From a virus, in the IMG/VR virus record IMGVR_UViG_3300017917_002814, positions 1 to 64,000 of that record: DNA of 64,000 bases, one strand, 5' to 3'. This document shows positions 29,301 through 36,932 of the stretch, one piece after another. The position numbers and the translations under genes are program-made. The notes beneath the pieces were generated by a model, which saw only the letters and a program-made list of their open reading frames with translations, had not been told where the DNA came from and did not search any database. The number at the start of each line of letters is the position of its first letter. The first letter of the stretch is position 1.

Positions 29301-32300
29301 CGCCGATGACACTGCTTACAGTTCTATCACAATCGTAGATCCGGTGACCGGAATAATTACTCAAAAATATTATTACTGGGTTTCTGGCAAAGTAAATGTT
29401 GATGTAAACAGAGCACGTAGAACACTTAGTGTTAAAGCCTTGGAATCTTATATCACTAATCCAAAAGATCAAGGTATTCCGTATTTGGCTTTACTTGCAC
29501 CAAATTCAGTGGCGGTGTATAATATTTCCAGTCAATTGGTTGGAAACGATGTTGCTATTCATTTAGATGTAGCGGATGTGCGAAATCATAATCTTATACA
29601 CAACGAATGGCAATTGGTGCAACAAAATGCATCTGCTGAATCAATACCTATTAGGGCGATCAATAAATTAAAAGACAGTATTGTTGGTTTTGATTTAAAT
29701 GGTCTCACTGTACCTGATCCTTTGTTAAAAGCACAAGACAAGTTAGGAATATTGGATTTTCCTAGACAAACAATGGTAGCGGATAGAATTCAAGCTTTAG
29801 AAAATTATGTAGAAACTCTTAATTCTATTTTAGTAAACTATCCTATACTTTTAATTACTACTCCGTCTTCGTTGCTGTCTGAAGAACCATTGCCTACAGT
29901 TGGATTTGATACACAAACCGATAGTGTGACTGATCTTGAATATTTGGACACCAACGCTTTCCCTGATGGTTATAAAATTTTAATACCAAGCGATTCCACT
30001 TTTCAGGGCAAATGGAGTATATACAAATTTAATGCAACAGTTGATACTTTTGAATTGTTTAAATTACAAAGTTTCAAGACTAATTTGTTTTGGAATGCTA
30101 TAGATTGGTACGATGCGACATATCAGCTTGGCAAAGATATCAACTATACTGTAAATATTTATAGCGACACTCAAGCTTTAACTCCATCAATTGGTGATTA
30201 CATCAAGGTGTTAGATAATGGACAAGGAAAATGGTTACTGTACGAAGTTTTAGATAATGGCACATTTAGTCTAATAGGAGCTCAAGACGGAACTTTTCAA
30301 ATAAGCACCGAAGTTTACGATGTCACCGTTGGTTCTGGGTATGACAGTGCAGTGTATGATTCAGTAGGATTTGATCCTCAGGCCATACGTGAACTTCAAA
30401 ATATATATAACAGTGTTTACCAAGAAATATTAATAGGTAATCTTAGCACTGAATTTAATAGATTGTTTTTGACAATTATAAACTATATTTTTAAAGAACA
30501 AAAAAATCCAGACTGGATTTTTAAAACCAGTTTCATTGATGTATACCATAATTTAAGAACGCTAGAACAGTTTCCTAGCTACGTTAGAGACAACCAAAGC
30601 TTTTACAATGATTATATTGAAGAAGTTAAACCGTATCGCACTCAAATTAGAGAATATGTTCCAAGCTACTACAAACAAGATTTAGCCAATGGTAACTGGA
30701 CAGATTTTGATTTGCCAAGTTCATACGACAGTCAATATGATGTTTTTAGAGTTCCTGATATAGCTAATCCTAGCGATGCTGATTTGTTTGAAACAGAATT
30801 GTATTCTAACTGGGCAAATAATTATAAATTTAAAATTACAGATTATATTATAGGAAATGTTGGATTAAATTACACTTTACCTCCCAATGTTGAAATAACC
30901 GGAGGTGGTGGATCAGGTGCCACAGCAATTACTAGTATTGACGCCAACGGAAAAATTACTGCTGTAACTGTAACAAATGCTGGCGAAGGTTATACATCAA
31001 CGCCTAACGTGTTTATAAACGGCGACGGGATTGGTGGGGCAGTTTATCCTCTATTGAAAAATGAGTTCTATAACTCCCAGGCCAATTTAAGTTATAATCT
31101 TATTAGAAGTGTTGTAACAACACTCAAGTTTGATAGACTAGCATATAATAGTAATTTGATACTTTGGCAACCCAATACGGCGTATGCCAACACTGTAGTC
31201 ACATCGGGTAATACCTTGATTGATGATGGAAACATTTATATCAGTTCTGGTAATATTGTTGTGTACAACAATCAAGCCTATCTTGCTACAAATGCAAATG
31301 TTTCGACAGAAGCGATATTTGACTTTACAAGATTTAGTAAAATTGATAACGGTAACGTTTTATTAAATGCAATTGATAGAATAATGGCATATTATGAACC
31401 TGAAATAGGAATGCCTGGTAAAAATCTACCACAGTTAGTAAATGGACTAGAGTATCCGGGTATTTCGGTGTTAGGTCCGGAATTTAGAACTAACGCATTT
31501 GAAATTACAAGCAATGTTATTTCGTTCAATTACACCGGGCTTACCATAGATAGCGGCAATGTTGCAGCGGTGAATTTCCAAACACTGGGTTTTGAAATAA
31601 ATCAACCTATTAGAATTGAAGCACTGGTGCCATTTGATTTTCAAAATAACGGATACTTTACAATCGTTAATGTTGAACGCGACTCAATGACACTGACTGG
31701 ACAACCAGTAGAGACTACCTATAAACTATTATTAGATAATCCAATTACAGCGAATGCCGGCGATTATATAACTCAAGCAAACACTTTAGCAAACGCTTTT
31801 GTTTTACAATCTGTTGCCAACTCTAATCTACTTGACGTAATTTATTCTGTTCCTGAATTTACAGTATCAACCAATACAATTAGTATAAATGGTATAGTAA
31901 CTTCGTCTAACATTGCACAAATTACCACAGGCGGCAATGTAAACGCAACTATATCATATTTAAATTTACAAACAGTTATAGATTCAAATATCTATAGTTC
32001 GTACTTGGATACAGCACTAGGAACCAGACCACAAGACATCAATATTGTGGGCGGTGATTATGTAGATCAATACGTTAGTCATGCTCCTGAAGAATTAATT
32101 CCAGGTAAAATGTATGATGCACTAGAAATGCAAGTATTTGGTAACACTGTTGGAAATACTGCCACCTATGGTTTCCGTGTATTTCAACCAATGAGTGCAA
32201 ACATCGAATACACTAGAATTAGTGCAAATGCAACAACTGTGTTATCAGCCAATCTAGAAATAGTTGACGATGAAATCTTAGTCAATGACGCAAGTGTTTT

Positions 32301-33093
32301 GCCAACGCCGTCTCCCTCTACTGCTACTCCTGGTGTAGTGTTTGTAAACGGTGAACGAATCGTATACTATCAAAAATATGATTTAGCAAAAATGTCAACG
32401 GCGGTTGCATGGGCTGCTAATACTCAAATTCCTTTAGATACATTGATAGTGATTGACAGTAACGTATATTTGACTACAGGTAATGTATATGCCAATGCCA
32501 ATGCGTTCGTGAACACAGCCAATATTCAATTGATCAAATTAAATTCATTGAGACAACTTCGTAGAGGTGTAGATGGTACAGGCGTAGCCAATATAGTATT
32601 AGCCGGTAACTTGGTGTCAGACAGCAGTCAAGCACAACTGATTCCTAATGCACAAATTTTTACTTCGCAGACTATAACCGGAAACTTAAAAGTAACCTCA
32701 AATGTGACCTATAAGATAGTATTGAGTTCAACTATTAGTGCTAATATTGGTGATTATATTACACAATTTGCTAATACAGGCAACGCTCGCGTTTTACAAA
32801 GCGTAACCAATGCAAATGTATTAGCAGTTGATTTTGTAACTGGTACTTTCCAACCCGCAGCAAATATAGGAACAAGAATTAATCTTGTTAGCCTAACAAG
32901 CGGAGTGTCAAGCGTAAATGCTAATGTAATAAGTTTACCAACTTTGGGTTCAGTTTATTCAAACGGTAATGTAGTTTTATCATCTGTTGCTGTTTTAAGA
33001 AGTAATATTTGGGAACAGTTTAGCACCACACTGGAAAACAGCACCACTACAGGAGCACAATTTATTAGAGCGGAGCCTAGTTATACACCATGA
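20389..33093 (+). CDS. 7: Giant baseplate wedge protein, gp7-like
   Basis: This 4234-residue protein occupies the gp7 position after gp6. Its N-terminus (FLNATVDQLISEPN, VNGYIGRKLAPSY, RQDYQLEPSIIIKD, INFDKFVNFSQYYWLSNGPN) is that of the large wedge-like proteins of marine T4-like phages; T4 gp7 is about 1030 residues. Residues about 2185-2820 contain seven FG-GAP type repeats (DHFGRTVALD, DEFGASLTMSDDAKYLYVGA, SKFGSALACSQDG, and four more), the pattern of an integrin-like beta-propeller, with inserted strand-rich pieces (ASDIIVTAP, PGIDYTV). Residues near 3500 hold a Gly-rich motif (GGGGSGATAITSI). It is joined to the next gene by ATGA. It probably builds the baseplate periphery and may contact the host surface. 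Confidence 0.75.
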   Translation: MAAFKTLQFLPEIFRTDTNRKFLNATVDQLISEPNLIKVNGYIGRKLAPSYKNSDSYITEPSKTRQDYQLEPSIIIKDATTDELTFATTYVDIVNKINFYGGFGNNQNRLFDNEYYSYDPQINFDKFVNFSQYYWLSNGPNSVLVSASSVPLEQTFTVFFDITTQTYRISGFNNAPNPVLTLARGGRYTFVNNEPGNKFYIQTSPGSLGIDPGAPNLSTRSVLGVNGNGQDVGNTVFQVPLATAQVQFTNMTIVDNVNYATNLSFQSLQGCLVSDLQNVLGGLDGPTSSLEDVTVVFVNNEFIDDIYWYNTARVDDNVIYLDQNNLVPFSQRNNIYQINIFDDDQGNLRVFLSNKFNVSNEQKVRIEAGATNAGKEFYSRLDIFNEVPAITAPLGLLYYQSDQTDNAVGAIQIIDPDAAVIDPDLEIVGQKNYTSPGGVVFTNGLKVTFDSTAVAPYSNNTYYVEGVGTAIVLVLADDLVCPELNNDLSVPDYLTINRGSADLNGWSRSNRWFHVEIIEAAARYNNVDLILDQNKRAQRPIIEFKPNLQLFNFGVEAKKPVDILDDIVTNAYTQIQGVICPYIPPEIPTQVTILIGDKSVTLQNGDRVIFSRDDNLDVRNKIYNFTIELTTEAPDALIYRAYIQEAEDSVVEEGQTIIVNSGTNGEKQWYFNGNIWIESQQKTSVNQAPLFDIINQEGISFGDNSVYPGSTFAGSKIFSYKIGTGINDSVLGFPLSYKNLVTQGDIQFENNFDLDNFEYILSAGVTDTISINSGLMQQNLSRTTSTRLNTWVINSNFSKQYQIFNFTYDGTTNLFPVDILPDISVDIPNIKVVINNVPVTNGQFGITKVVDKLAILVDPNLLSIGDVVFISIFNQNNTSVEGFYQVPLNFDINSLNVDLETLTLGQMRNHLIAYKNNSLDIVGDVPGKSNIRDINFLNRGGSILQHSAPLIYAGLFLNHPTMNFVDALNLASREYSQFKIKFLELAANLELDRNNIPSCVDTIMATLNSVKNDNFPFHYSDMVPHGEDERVVLPSYTVFDTDIRSYEITSIFNDTVVSNKSVLVYITRELNNIITTTLLVKGQDYYFDQSRPAIVIQDSFNLLYNDIISIVEYNNTDGSYVPETPTKLGLYPKYIPEIFTDNTYRTPIQVIQGHDGSITPAFGDFRDDILLELERRIYNNIKVEYDPLSFNLNDYNPGKFRILDYNRQEFNQLLSRSFLRWVGTNRVDFTTNNTFQASDPFTWNYKKFRDVINGESLPGTWRSVFRYFFDTDRPHTHPWEMLGFSEKPDYWNERYGPAPYTGGNIVLWSDLESGYIHAGPRAGIDLRYSRPGLTSIIPVDENGNLRSPTEFLVTDFDSANANVSFAVGDIGPTELAWRRSSDFPFAIQYALAIGKPARYFSLLADVKNYKRSSTTGQFVDSNNNKHIQPDVIRVNGYVSIDGTVERSAGYLNWIRDHVKNIGITDAGALLKENLSRITVQLSYKMAGYSDKRFLELLAEQVSPSSINDSVVIPEENYSIELYKGAPLNKITYSSVIVEKSVNGYTVSGYDTNNPYFYMIPSLPNNNAYTVEVEGQRGVIYRDFKKQRVTIPYGFEFNSKQQVVDFLVSYQRYLIAQGFIFEDRDNLLNEKKDWILSVKEFLHWSNQGWRTGNIIVLSPVSDTLKIFNEFSVVDEITNATNGSRVLDINYQTIRKNNFTIVRDSNLFTFKCLAQQTIGLAEFNLIQYEHLLILDNTTVFRDIIYVPETGNRQYRLKLVGAKTGFWNGNLELPGYIYSSDKIEEWKPGQDYLKGSIVVNKERYYTAIENISAADQFQTILWKQITQNELKSGLINNLATNASQSLQYYDINNQPLDEQIQLFSNGLIGFRPRQYFTNLGIDIATQSKFYQGLIKQGGTTNAISALKGAQFNNLNTELNFFENWAIRVGEYGALDINNYYEFILSEAEFNNNPAIFQLIDGTQSAQTDITKFDLASTYKISGSFSADFLRTQSNDTPPELKSLPVAGFVNLDDIDATIFDIKDYAQYASIVSNLGVGYTIWTARDFDNSWNVYRASSVPGLAFILRHNVDDQAELVMSAEHGLAEGNLIALKNFDERYNGIYRVVSIIDSTRFLITIYNNLQELIDNDAVLGNGLVYQLTSSKLQTPTAVIDNTPNDGWILNDKVWVENLDNRGNWGVYTVTNPWEYQAKIQLGESQYAGNDHFGRTVALDSTALFLYGGAPDSSNGRVSIYARNTNNQWDSYGFLWGNNPVLDSFGKVVITATVGSSNFLAVSASDSGSKQGVVYVFENQTLIQILADSAGAAGDEFGASLTMSDDAKYLYVGAPGANKVYCYALNYPRDSVSQNILGSTGVTTFNLNFAAVDASDIIVTAPLRSSEYFPGIDYTVASGPNRIIFNVAPANGDRITVQKRGYYYSLLDTLPLLGESSSGSKFGSALACSQDGSIIAVGASSTTVDGLNDAGAVYVYHRTVTEFVTNGILNTFTVPDNLGNVFYVYYNGELLINGLDYFTIGTNIIQFAGFNVPAAGNRLVVESNQFILDQTIYPQTVGSAGGSFGAKISMCNSGCNIYVSSPTYLEANYRFGLVTRFVNVGRVYGTVTGTIENPTVTIGESIVINNRIITFTGSTLASVVSNINGANIPGVTASISNNKLKIDSNVVIAANRLNIVSGGTGTPLADLGIEDYKFVQIIKHPETLGEIFGSTVKVDQSSGTLAIGSDGADIAIPINIDNTLGTPTLFDSGGTKFVDLIKDSGAVYIYNLMSNPYEDVDNPSLFAFTQKLVGPNLNTGFNFGAAIDLRSDYLIVGVSNDFGVVAEGGSLYYYYNQNAKSGWELTRYKESRVDIGAVSSSFLYNTVSQNILEFFDYLDPAKGKLLGVVDQELDYKEDYDPASYNRASRTDTINNNNFYWSDRHVGKTWWDLSQASFIDYEQGILQYRVKNWGSLFPGSRVIIYEWVESDFLPSQYETSVGDGVPRYADDTAYSSITIVDPVTGIITQKYYYWVSGKVNVDVNRARRTLSVKALESYITNPKDQGIPYLALLAPNSVAVYNISSQLVGNDVAIHLDVADVRNHNLIHNEWQLVQQNASAESIPIRAINKLKDSIVGFDLNGLTVPDPLLKAQDKLGILDFPRQTMVADRIQALENYVETLNSILVNYPILLITTPSSLLSEEPLPTVGFDTQTDSVTDLEYLDTNAFPDGYKILIPSDSTFQGKWSIYKFNATVDTFELFKLQSFKTNLFWNAIDWYDATYQLGKDINYTVNIYSDTQALTPSIGDYIKVLDNGQGKWLLYEVLDNGTFSLIGAQDGTFQISTEVYDVTVGSGYDSAVYDSVGFDPQAIRELQNIYNSVYQEILIGNLSTEFNRLFLTIINYIFKEQKNPDWIFKTSFIDVYHNLRTLEQFPSYVRDNQSFYNDYIEEVKPYRTQIREYVPSYYKQDLANGNWTDFDLPSSYDSQYDVFRVPDIANPSDADLFETELYSNWANNYKFKITDYIIGNVGLNYTLPPNVEITGGGGSGATAITSIDANGKITAVTVTNAGEGYTSTPNVFINGDGIGGAVYPLLKNEFYNSQANLSYNLIRSVVTTLKFDRLAYNSNLILWQPNTAYANTVVTSGNTLIDDGNIYISSGNIVVYNNQAYLATNANVSTEAIFDFTRFSKIDNGNVLLNAIDRIMAYYEPEIGMPGKNLPQLVNGLEYPGISVLGPEFRTNAFEITSNVISFNYTGLTIDSGNVAAVNFQTLGFEINQPIRIEALVPFDFQNNGYFTIVNVERDSMTLTGQPVETTYKLLLDNPITANAGDYITQANTLANAFVLQSVANSNLLDVIYSVPEFTVSTNTISINGIVTSSNIAQITTGGNVNATISYLNLQTVIDSNIYSSYLDTALGTRPQDINIVGGDYVDQYVSHAPEELIPGKMYDALEMQVFGNTVGNTATYGFRVFQPMSANIEYTRISANATTVLSANLEIVDDEILVNDASVLPTPSPSTATPGVVFVNGERIVYYQKYDLAKMSTAVAWAANTQIPLDTLIVIDSNVYLTTGNVYANANAFVNTANIQLIKLNSLRQLRRGVDGTGVANIVLAGNLVSDSSQAQLIPNAQIFTSQTITGNLKVTSNVTYKIVLSSTISANIGDYITQFANTGNARVLQSVTNANVLAVDFVTGTFQPAANIGTRINLVSLTSGVSSVNANVISLPTLGSVYSNGNVVLSSVAVLRSNIWEQFSTTLENSTTTGAQFIRAEPSYTP

Positions 33094-33794
33094 ACAACAG
33101 CCAACTAAATAGTAATATGGATAAAAATATGGAAGATTTACAAGAAAATTCTATGAACAAAGATACAAAACCCAATGAAATGGGCGGCATTCATGTGCAA
33201 GGACATATCAAAATTTTTGATCCCGAGTCCGGTGAAGTGTTTATAGACAAACGCAATGCTATTCACTACGAAAATATTTCGGAAGCCATTGCTTACACAC
33301 TAGCAAACAAAGGCCAAAACTACATATACGAAATGCATTTTGGTAACGGGGGAACCAGTGTAGACCCAACTGGTATCATCAATTATTTGCCGCCTAATGT
33401 AAACACTAGTAACAGTAATTTATATAACCCAACTTTTGCCAAAATTGTAGATAATACCAGTGCCCTAAACGCAGACCCAACAAGAAACAAGATGGAAATT
33501 AGGCATGTGCCGGGAAGGGTTTATACAGATATTGTAATCAGTTGCTTGTTAGATTATGGTGAACCTACTGGTCAAGCAGCATTTGATAACAGCACAAACA
33601 TGGAGGATACATACACCTTTGATGAGCTAGGACTCAAAGCAAGAAGCACCGACGGCAGTTCTGGACTGACCACAACTGGTAAATTGTTGACCCATGTAAT
33701 TTTTCATCCAGTACAAAAAAGTTTGAATAGATTGATTCAAATTGACTATACAGTAAGAATACAAACCTTAACAAATTTAAGTAGCATAGGATAA
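33090..33794 (+). CDS. Virion structural protein after gp7
   Basis: This 234-residue protein has a methionine- and Asn-rich, probably disordered N-terminus of about 30 residues. A conserved part follows: IHVQGHIKIFDPESGEV, AIHYENISEAIAYTLANKG, YEMHFGNGGTSVDPTG, YTFDELGLKARS. It is familiar from marine T4-like phages but has no assigned role; position suggests a baseplate (gp8-like) or fibre-attachment protein. The ATG at 33090 overlaps the stop of the giant gene (ATGA). A later start near 33180 is possible, but the ATGA coupling favours this one. Confidence 0.55.
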   Translation: MNNSQLNSNMDKNMEDLQENSMNKDTKPNEMGGIHVQGHIKIFDPESGEVFIDKRNAIHYENISEAIAYTLANKGQNYIYEMHFGNGGTSVDPTGIINYLPPNVNTSNSNLYNPTFAKIVDNTSALNADPTRNKMEIRHVPGRVYTDIVISCLLDYGEPTGQAAFDNSTNMEDTYTFDELGLKARSTDGSSGLTTTGKLLTHVIFHPVQKSLNRLIQIDYTVRIQTLTNLSSIG

Positions 33795-33798
33795 TGCA

Positions 33799-34914
33799 AT
33801 GTCATATTTTGTAAACAAAACCGACGGATCAGTTATTGTAGTACTAGATGGTACAAAAGATACCACAAGCACCAGTCTCACACTGTTTGGACGGTTGGTA
33901 CAAAATTATGGCGACCAAACTAACGAAAATTTTGTTAGATTATTGGAAAATTTCAGTTTTAATTCTAGTCCTGCCAATCCTATTGCAGGGCAACTATGGT
34001 TTGATACCAATACAAACAATATCAAAGTGTATACTACAACTAACACATGGGTAACCGTTGGTAGTGTGATACAAGGTAATGTTGATATAAGTGGTAATTT
34101 AGAAGTGGGTCCATTGGGATTTGCAATAAAAGATATTGATGGCAATGTACAAATTACTAATTCTGCAGTGTCCGCAAATGTAAGTTTTTACAGTAATGTT
34201 GCCGGTGTAAGCACCAGAGTATTACACATCAACGGAACGACCGGTCTAGTAGAAGTCAATGCCAATGCCACAACTAATTTTGGTGTTACAACCAAACTGT
34301 ATGTTGATAGTGAAATACAAAGAGCAACATCCAGTGGAGATGCCAATTTACTTGCCAATGTTGCAATTATCAATGCCAATCTGGTAGCAAGAATAAATTC
34401 AGAAAATGATTTAAGAGCCAATATTACTGCTGCCAATGCCCAAATCGCTCTTAGAGATACTATATCTAGAGTCAACAATATTAATACTGCAATTGACACT
34501 GCACTAACAGCCAATGTAAATGCAATTTATTCCAACTTAGCTGCTAGAGTAGATCAAACTTCAACAGTTGAAACAGCAATGATTGCGAATGTGGCTGCTG
34601 CTAATGCACGAGTAAATGGCGCGAATGTCAACATAACAAATTTAAACAATAGACTTGATAGTGTAAACACAGCAATTGATATTGCCTTGGTAACTAATCT
34701 TGCACTCAAAGCCGACACCCTAAGTCCTGCACTATCTGGGATTCCTACTGCACCAACTGCTGCGTTTGGTGCTAACACTTTGCAAGTAGCTACTACAGAA
34801 TATGTAATGACAAGATCTGTTTTCTGGGATGGTAGTAGAAAATTTGTTAGCACAGCAGATCCATCTGCCAGTGACGGCGCCAATGGCGATATTTGGTTCA
34901 AGTACATTCCCTAA
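33799..34914 (+). CDS. Tail fibre-like protein with shared N-terminal module
   Basis: This 371-residue protein begins with a module of about 85 residues (NKTDGSVIVVLDGTKDTTST, LENFSFNSSPANPIAGQLWF, then DTNTNNIKVYTTTNTWVTVG) that recurs in the protein at 36933. After it come beta-rich and helical, Ala/Asn/Ile-rich repeats (NVAIINANLVARINSE, NITAANAQIALRD, NVAAANARVNGANVNI) likely to form a trimeric coiled coil. The end (APTAAFGANTLQVATTEYV, GDIWFKYIP) resembles tail-fibre tips. It probably attaches to the baseplate through the N-terminus. Confidence 0.6.
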   Translation: MSYFVNKTDGSVIVVLDGTKDTTSTSLTLFGRLVQNYGDQTNENFVRLLENFSFNSSPANPIAGQLWFDTNTNNIKVYTTTNTWVTVGSVIQGNVDISGNLEVGPLGFAIKDIDGNVQITNSAVSANVSFYSNVAGVSTRVLHINGTTGLVEVNANATTNFGVTTKLYVDSEIQRATSSGDANLLANVAIINANLVARINSENDLRANITAANAQIALRDTISRVNNINTAIDTALTANVNAIYSNLAARVDQTSTVETAMIANVAAANARVNGANVNITNLNNRLDSVNTAIDIALVTNLALKADTLSPALSGIPTAPTAAFGANTLQVATTEYVMTRSVFWDGSRKFVSTADPSASDGANGDIWFKYIP

Positions 34915-34917
34915 AGC

Positions 34918-36879
34918 ATGACCACTACCAGAATCATACAAAGAGAATTTGTAATAGAGCAAGGATATGATACCTTGCCTCCGGTTACACTAGGCTACGC
35001 TTGGTCTAGTTTTATGAACACCTATGCGGTATGGCCAGCAGGCGCCGGCAATAGTGTCACAATTAGACGAACAATATCATTGCAGGCTGGCAATTATTAC
35101 GTAACTGGTGCAGTTGATAATTATGGAACAGTTAGCATCAACGGACAATACAATATAAGTTTGTATAACTTTGATGCTAACATATCAAGAACCTCAATTG
35201 GCAATAGTATCTTGGTCAATCACCAAGGTGGCCCGATGTCAATTGTAATTAGTGCAACCAATACAGGAGGGCCTAGAGGAGTTGCAGTTACAATATCACG
35301 ACAAGATCAATATGGTGGAGGTATCACTGGTGGACTAGGTGGCATTCCAACTTCTCCTACATATTATGTAGGAGATCTTGTATGGAGCACCAGAAGTCCT
35401 GGAACGCTTGATACTGGAAGGTACCAAGCGACTATGCCGTTCAGAGCAAATATTACTGCGTATGCTTGGGGTGGAGGTGGAGGCGGTGGCGGCATGGATG
35501 CCGGCACAATAGGCGGCATTGGTGCACCGGGACTATATAATACTGCTTTTATTCAAGTTGATAAAGGAGATCTATTAGAAATATTTGTAGGCTCAGGCGG
35601 CTTGGGAGGAGGTAGTAATTCTGGAAGTGCCCCAGGAGGCGCCGCAGGAGCTAGTAGAATTGCCATCAATGGGCAGACTGTACAATCATTTAATGGAGGT
35701 GCAGGATCTGCGGCAGGCCCAAGTCCATACTCCGGTGGGGGTGGTGGGGGTGGCGGTGCATCTGGGGTTTTAGTCGACAATCAATTGGCGTTAGTTGCAG
35801 CAGGTGGCGGCGGAGGTGGAGGAGCTGGCAATGACGGTAATGCCAGCGACAAATATGTAAGAAGAGACGCATCAATCAATAACAATGCAATTGGAGATTA
35901 TACCATTGGTTCCCGGGCATTAAATATTGATAATTCTGGTTCTATAACTTTAAGTGCTCAAACTCAAGTTGTAGAATATACCACACTTCCAGGAATGACA
36001 GCGCCGCCGACAGCTTCTGGGTCAACTAAGGTTCTCGGATTTGGATACGGATTTAATGCTTCAGGCACATTCACTAGAACAGTGCAAACAAACAGTAAGG
36101 TAAATTTATCAAGCAGCGGAGTTCTAACTTTTTTTGTTCGAAGAGGATCATTGCAAGTTCCTGATTCAGGTGAAGATTTACGTCTAGAGTACAGTACCGA
36201 TGGCTCAACATGGGTAAATATTACCACAGTACCTGTCAATGTTACCGCCGATACTTGGCTAGTGAGATCACCACAAATTCCCGTAGGAGCCAAAGTAGCA
36301 GGCGGTGTCTTTCTACGTTATAGACAATCTGTTACTGGATCTAGTAATTTTACCAACAAAGACCTTTGGGCAATGACTTCAATTTTTAACGGATCGCCAA
36401 CATTGGATTTCCGTGGCGAAAATGGACAAATCAAAGGCGGCGACGGTGGTGGTGCCGGTGGTGGCGGCGGGGGGTATCCTGGTGGTCAAGGCGGTGCTGT
36501 ATTCGGGGGTGACGCCAGTGGCTTTGCTGGCCAATGTGGAGGCAATTTTCCTGACAATGTTGGAGCAACTACTGGTACAGGTACTGCCTATTACAAAGCT
36601 GGATTTGCTGGCGGAGGCAATCGAGGAGGCGGTAATGGTCAAAATGGGCGAGTGCTTTTATTAATAGAACCGCTTGGTTTAAATTCAGTTAAAATAGCTA
36701 ACGAATGGAAACAGATTCAAGAAGCATTTGTTAAAGTAGGCGGCACCTGGCGAGACATTGATACAATCTATGTAAAAATAAATGATTCGTGGAATCAAGT
36801 AACTGGGGCAGGGCAAGGGGATGTGGCTTTAATTGGAAACTTACAAAGTTATGGTACTTCTGTAAGAAGCTTTACATAA
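34918..36879 (+). CDS. Glycine-rich adhesin-like tail protein
   Basis: This 653-residue protein contains several long Gly-rich stretches (WGGGGGGGGMDAG, SGGGGGGGGASG, AAGGGGGGGAGNDG, GGDGGGAGGGGGGYPGGQGG) separated by hydrophobic strands. This is the layout of T-even gp38 adhesins, whose tip is a sandwich of polyglycine helices; no other sequence similarity to gp38 is claimed. The C-terminus has repeated strands (EWKQIQEAFVKVGGTWRDID, YVKINDSWNQV), a motif common at the end of phage fibre proteins. It lies between two fibre-like genes, so a receptor-binding role is likely. Receptor unknown. Confidence 0.6.
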   Translation: MTTTRIIQREFVIEQGYDTLPPVTLGYAWSSFMNTYAVWPAGAGNSVTIRRTISLQAGNYYVTGAVDNYGTVSINGQYNISLYNFDANISRTSIGNSILVNHQGGPMSIVISATNTGGPRGVAVTISRQDQYGGGITGGLGGIPTSPTYYVGDLVWSTRSPGTLDTGRYQATMPFRANITAYAWGGGGGGGGMDAGTIGGIGAPGLYNTAFIQVDKGDLLEIFVGSGGLGGGSNSGSAPGGAAGASRIAINGQTVQSFNGGAGSAAGPSPYSGGGGGGGGASGVLVDNQLALVAAGGGGGGGAGNDGNASDKYVRRDASINNNAIGDYTIGSRALNIDNSGSITLSAQTQVVEYTTLPGMTAPPTASGSTKVLGFGYGFNASGTFTRTVQTNSKVNLSSSGVLTFFVRRGSLQVPDSGEDLRLEYSTDGSTWVNITTVPVNVTADTWLVRSPQIPVGAKVAGGVFLRYRQSVTGSSNFTNKDLWAMTSIFNGSPTLDFRGENGQIKGGDGGGAGGGGGGYPGGQGGAVFGGDASGFAGQCGGNFPDNVGATTGTGTAYYKAGFAGGGNRGGGNGQNGRVLLLIEPLGLNSVKIANEWKQIQEAFVKVGGTWRDIDTIYVKINDSWNQVTGAGQGDVALIGNLQSYGTSVRSFT

Positions 36880-36900
36880 GACTTTGTGCCAAAATAAACG

Positions 36901-36908
36901 CATAAATA
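36901..36908 (+). promoter_or_regulatory. Putative late promoter (CATAAATA)
   Basis: CATAAATA differs from the T4 late box TATAAATA only at the first base. It lies 24 bases before the ATG at 36933, with a GGAGA ribosome site between, in a 53-base gap where most neighbouring genes abut. Confidence 0.55.
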
Positions 36909-36932
36909 ATAGAAGTTGGAGAATACATAAAA

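Noticed and set aside
35553-35780. Proline-rich minus-strand frame
   Set aside because: It is the complement of the glycine codons of the adhesin gene and has no independent support.
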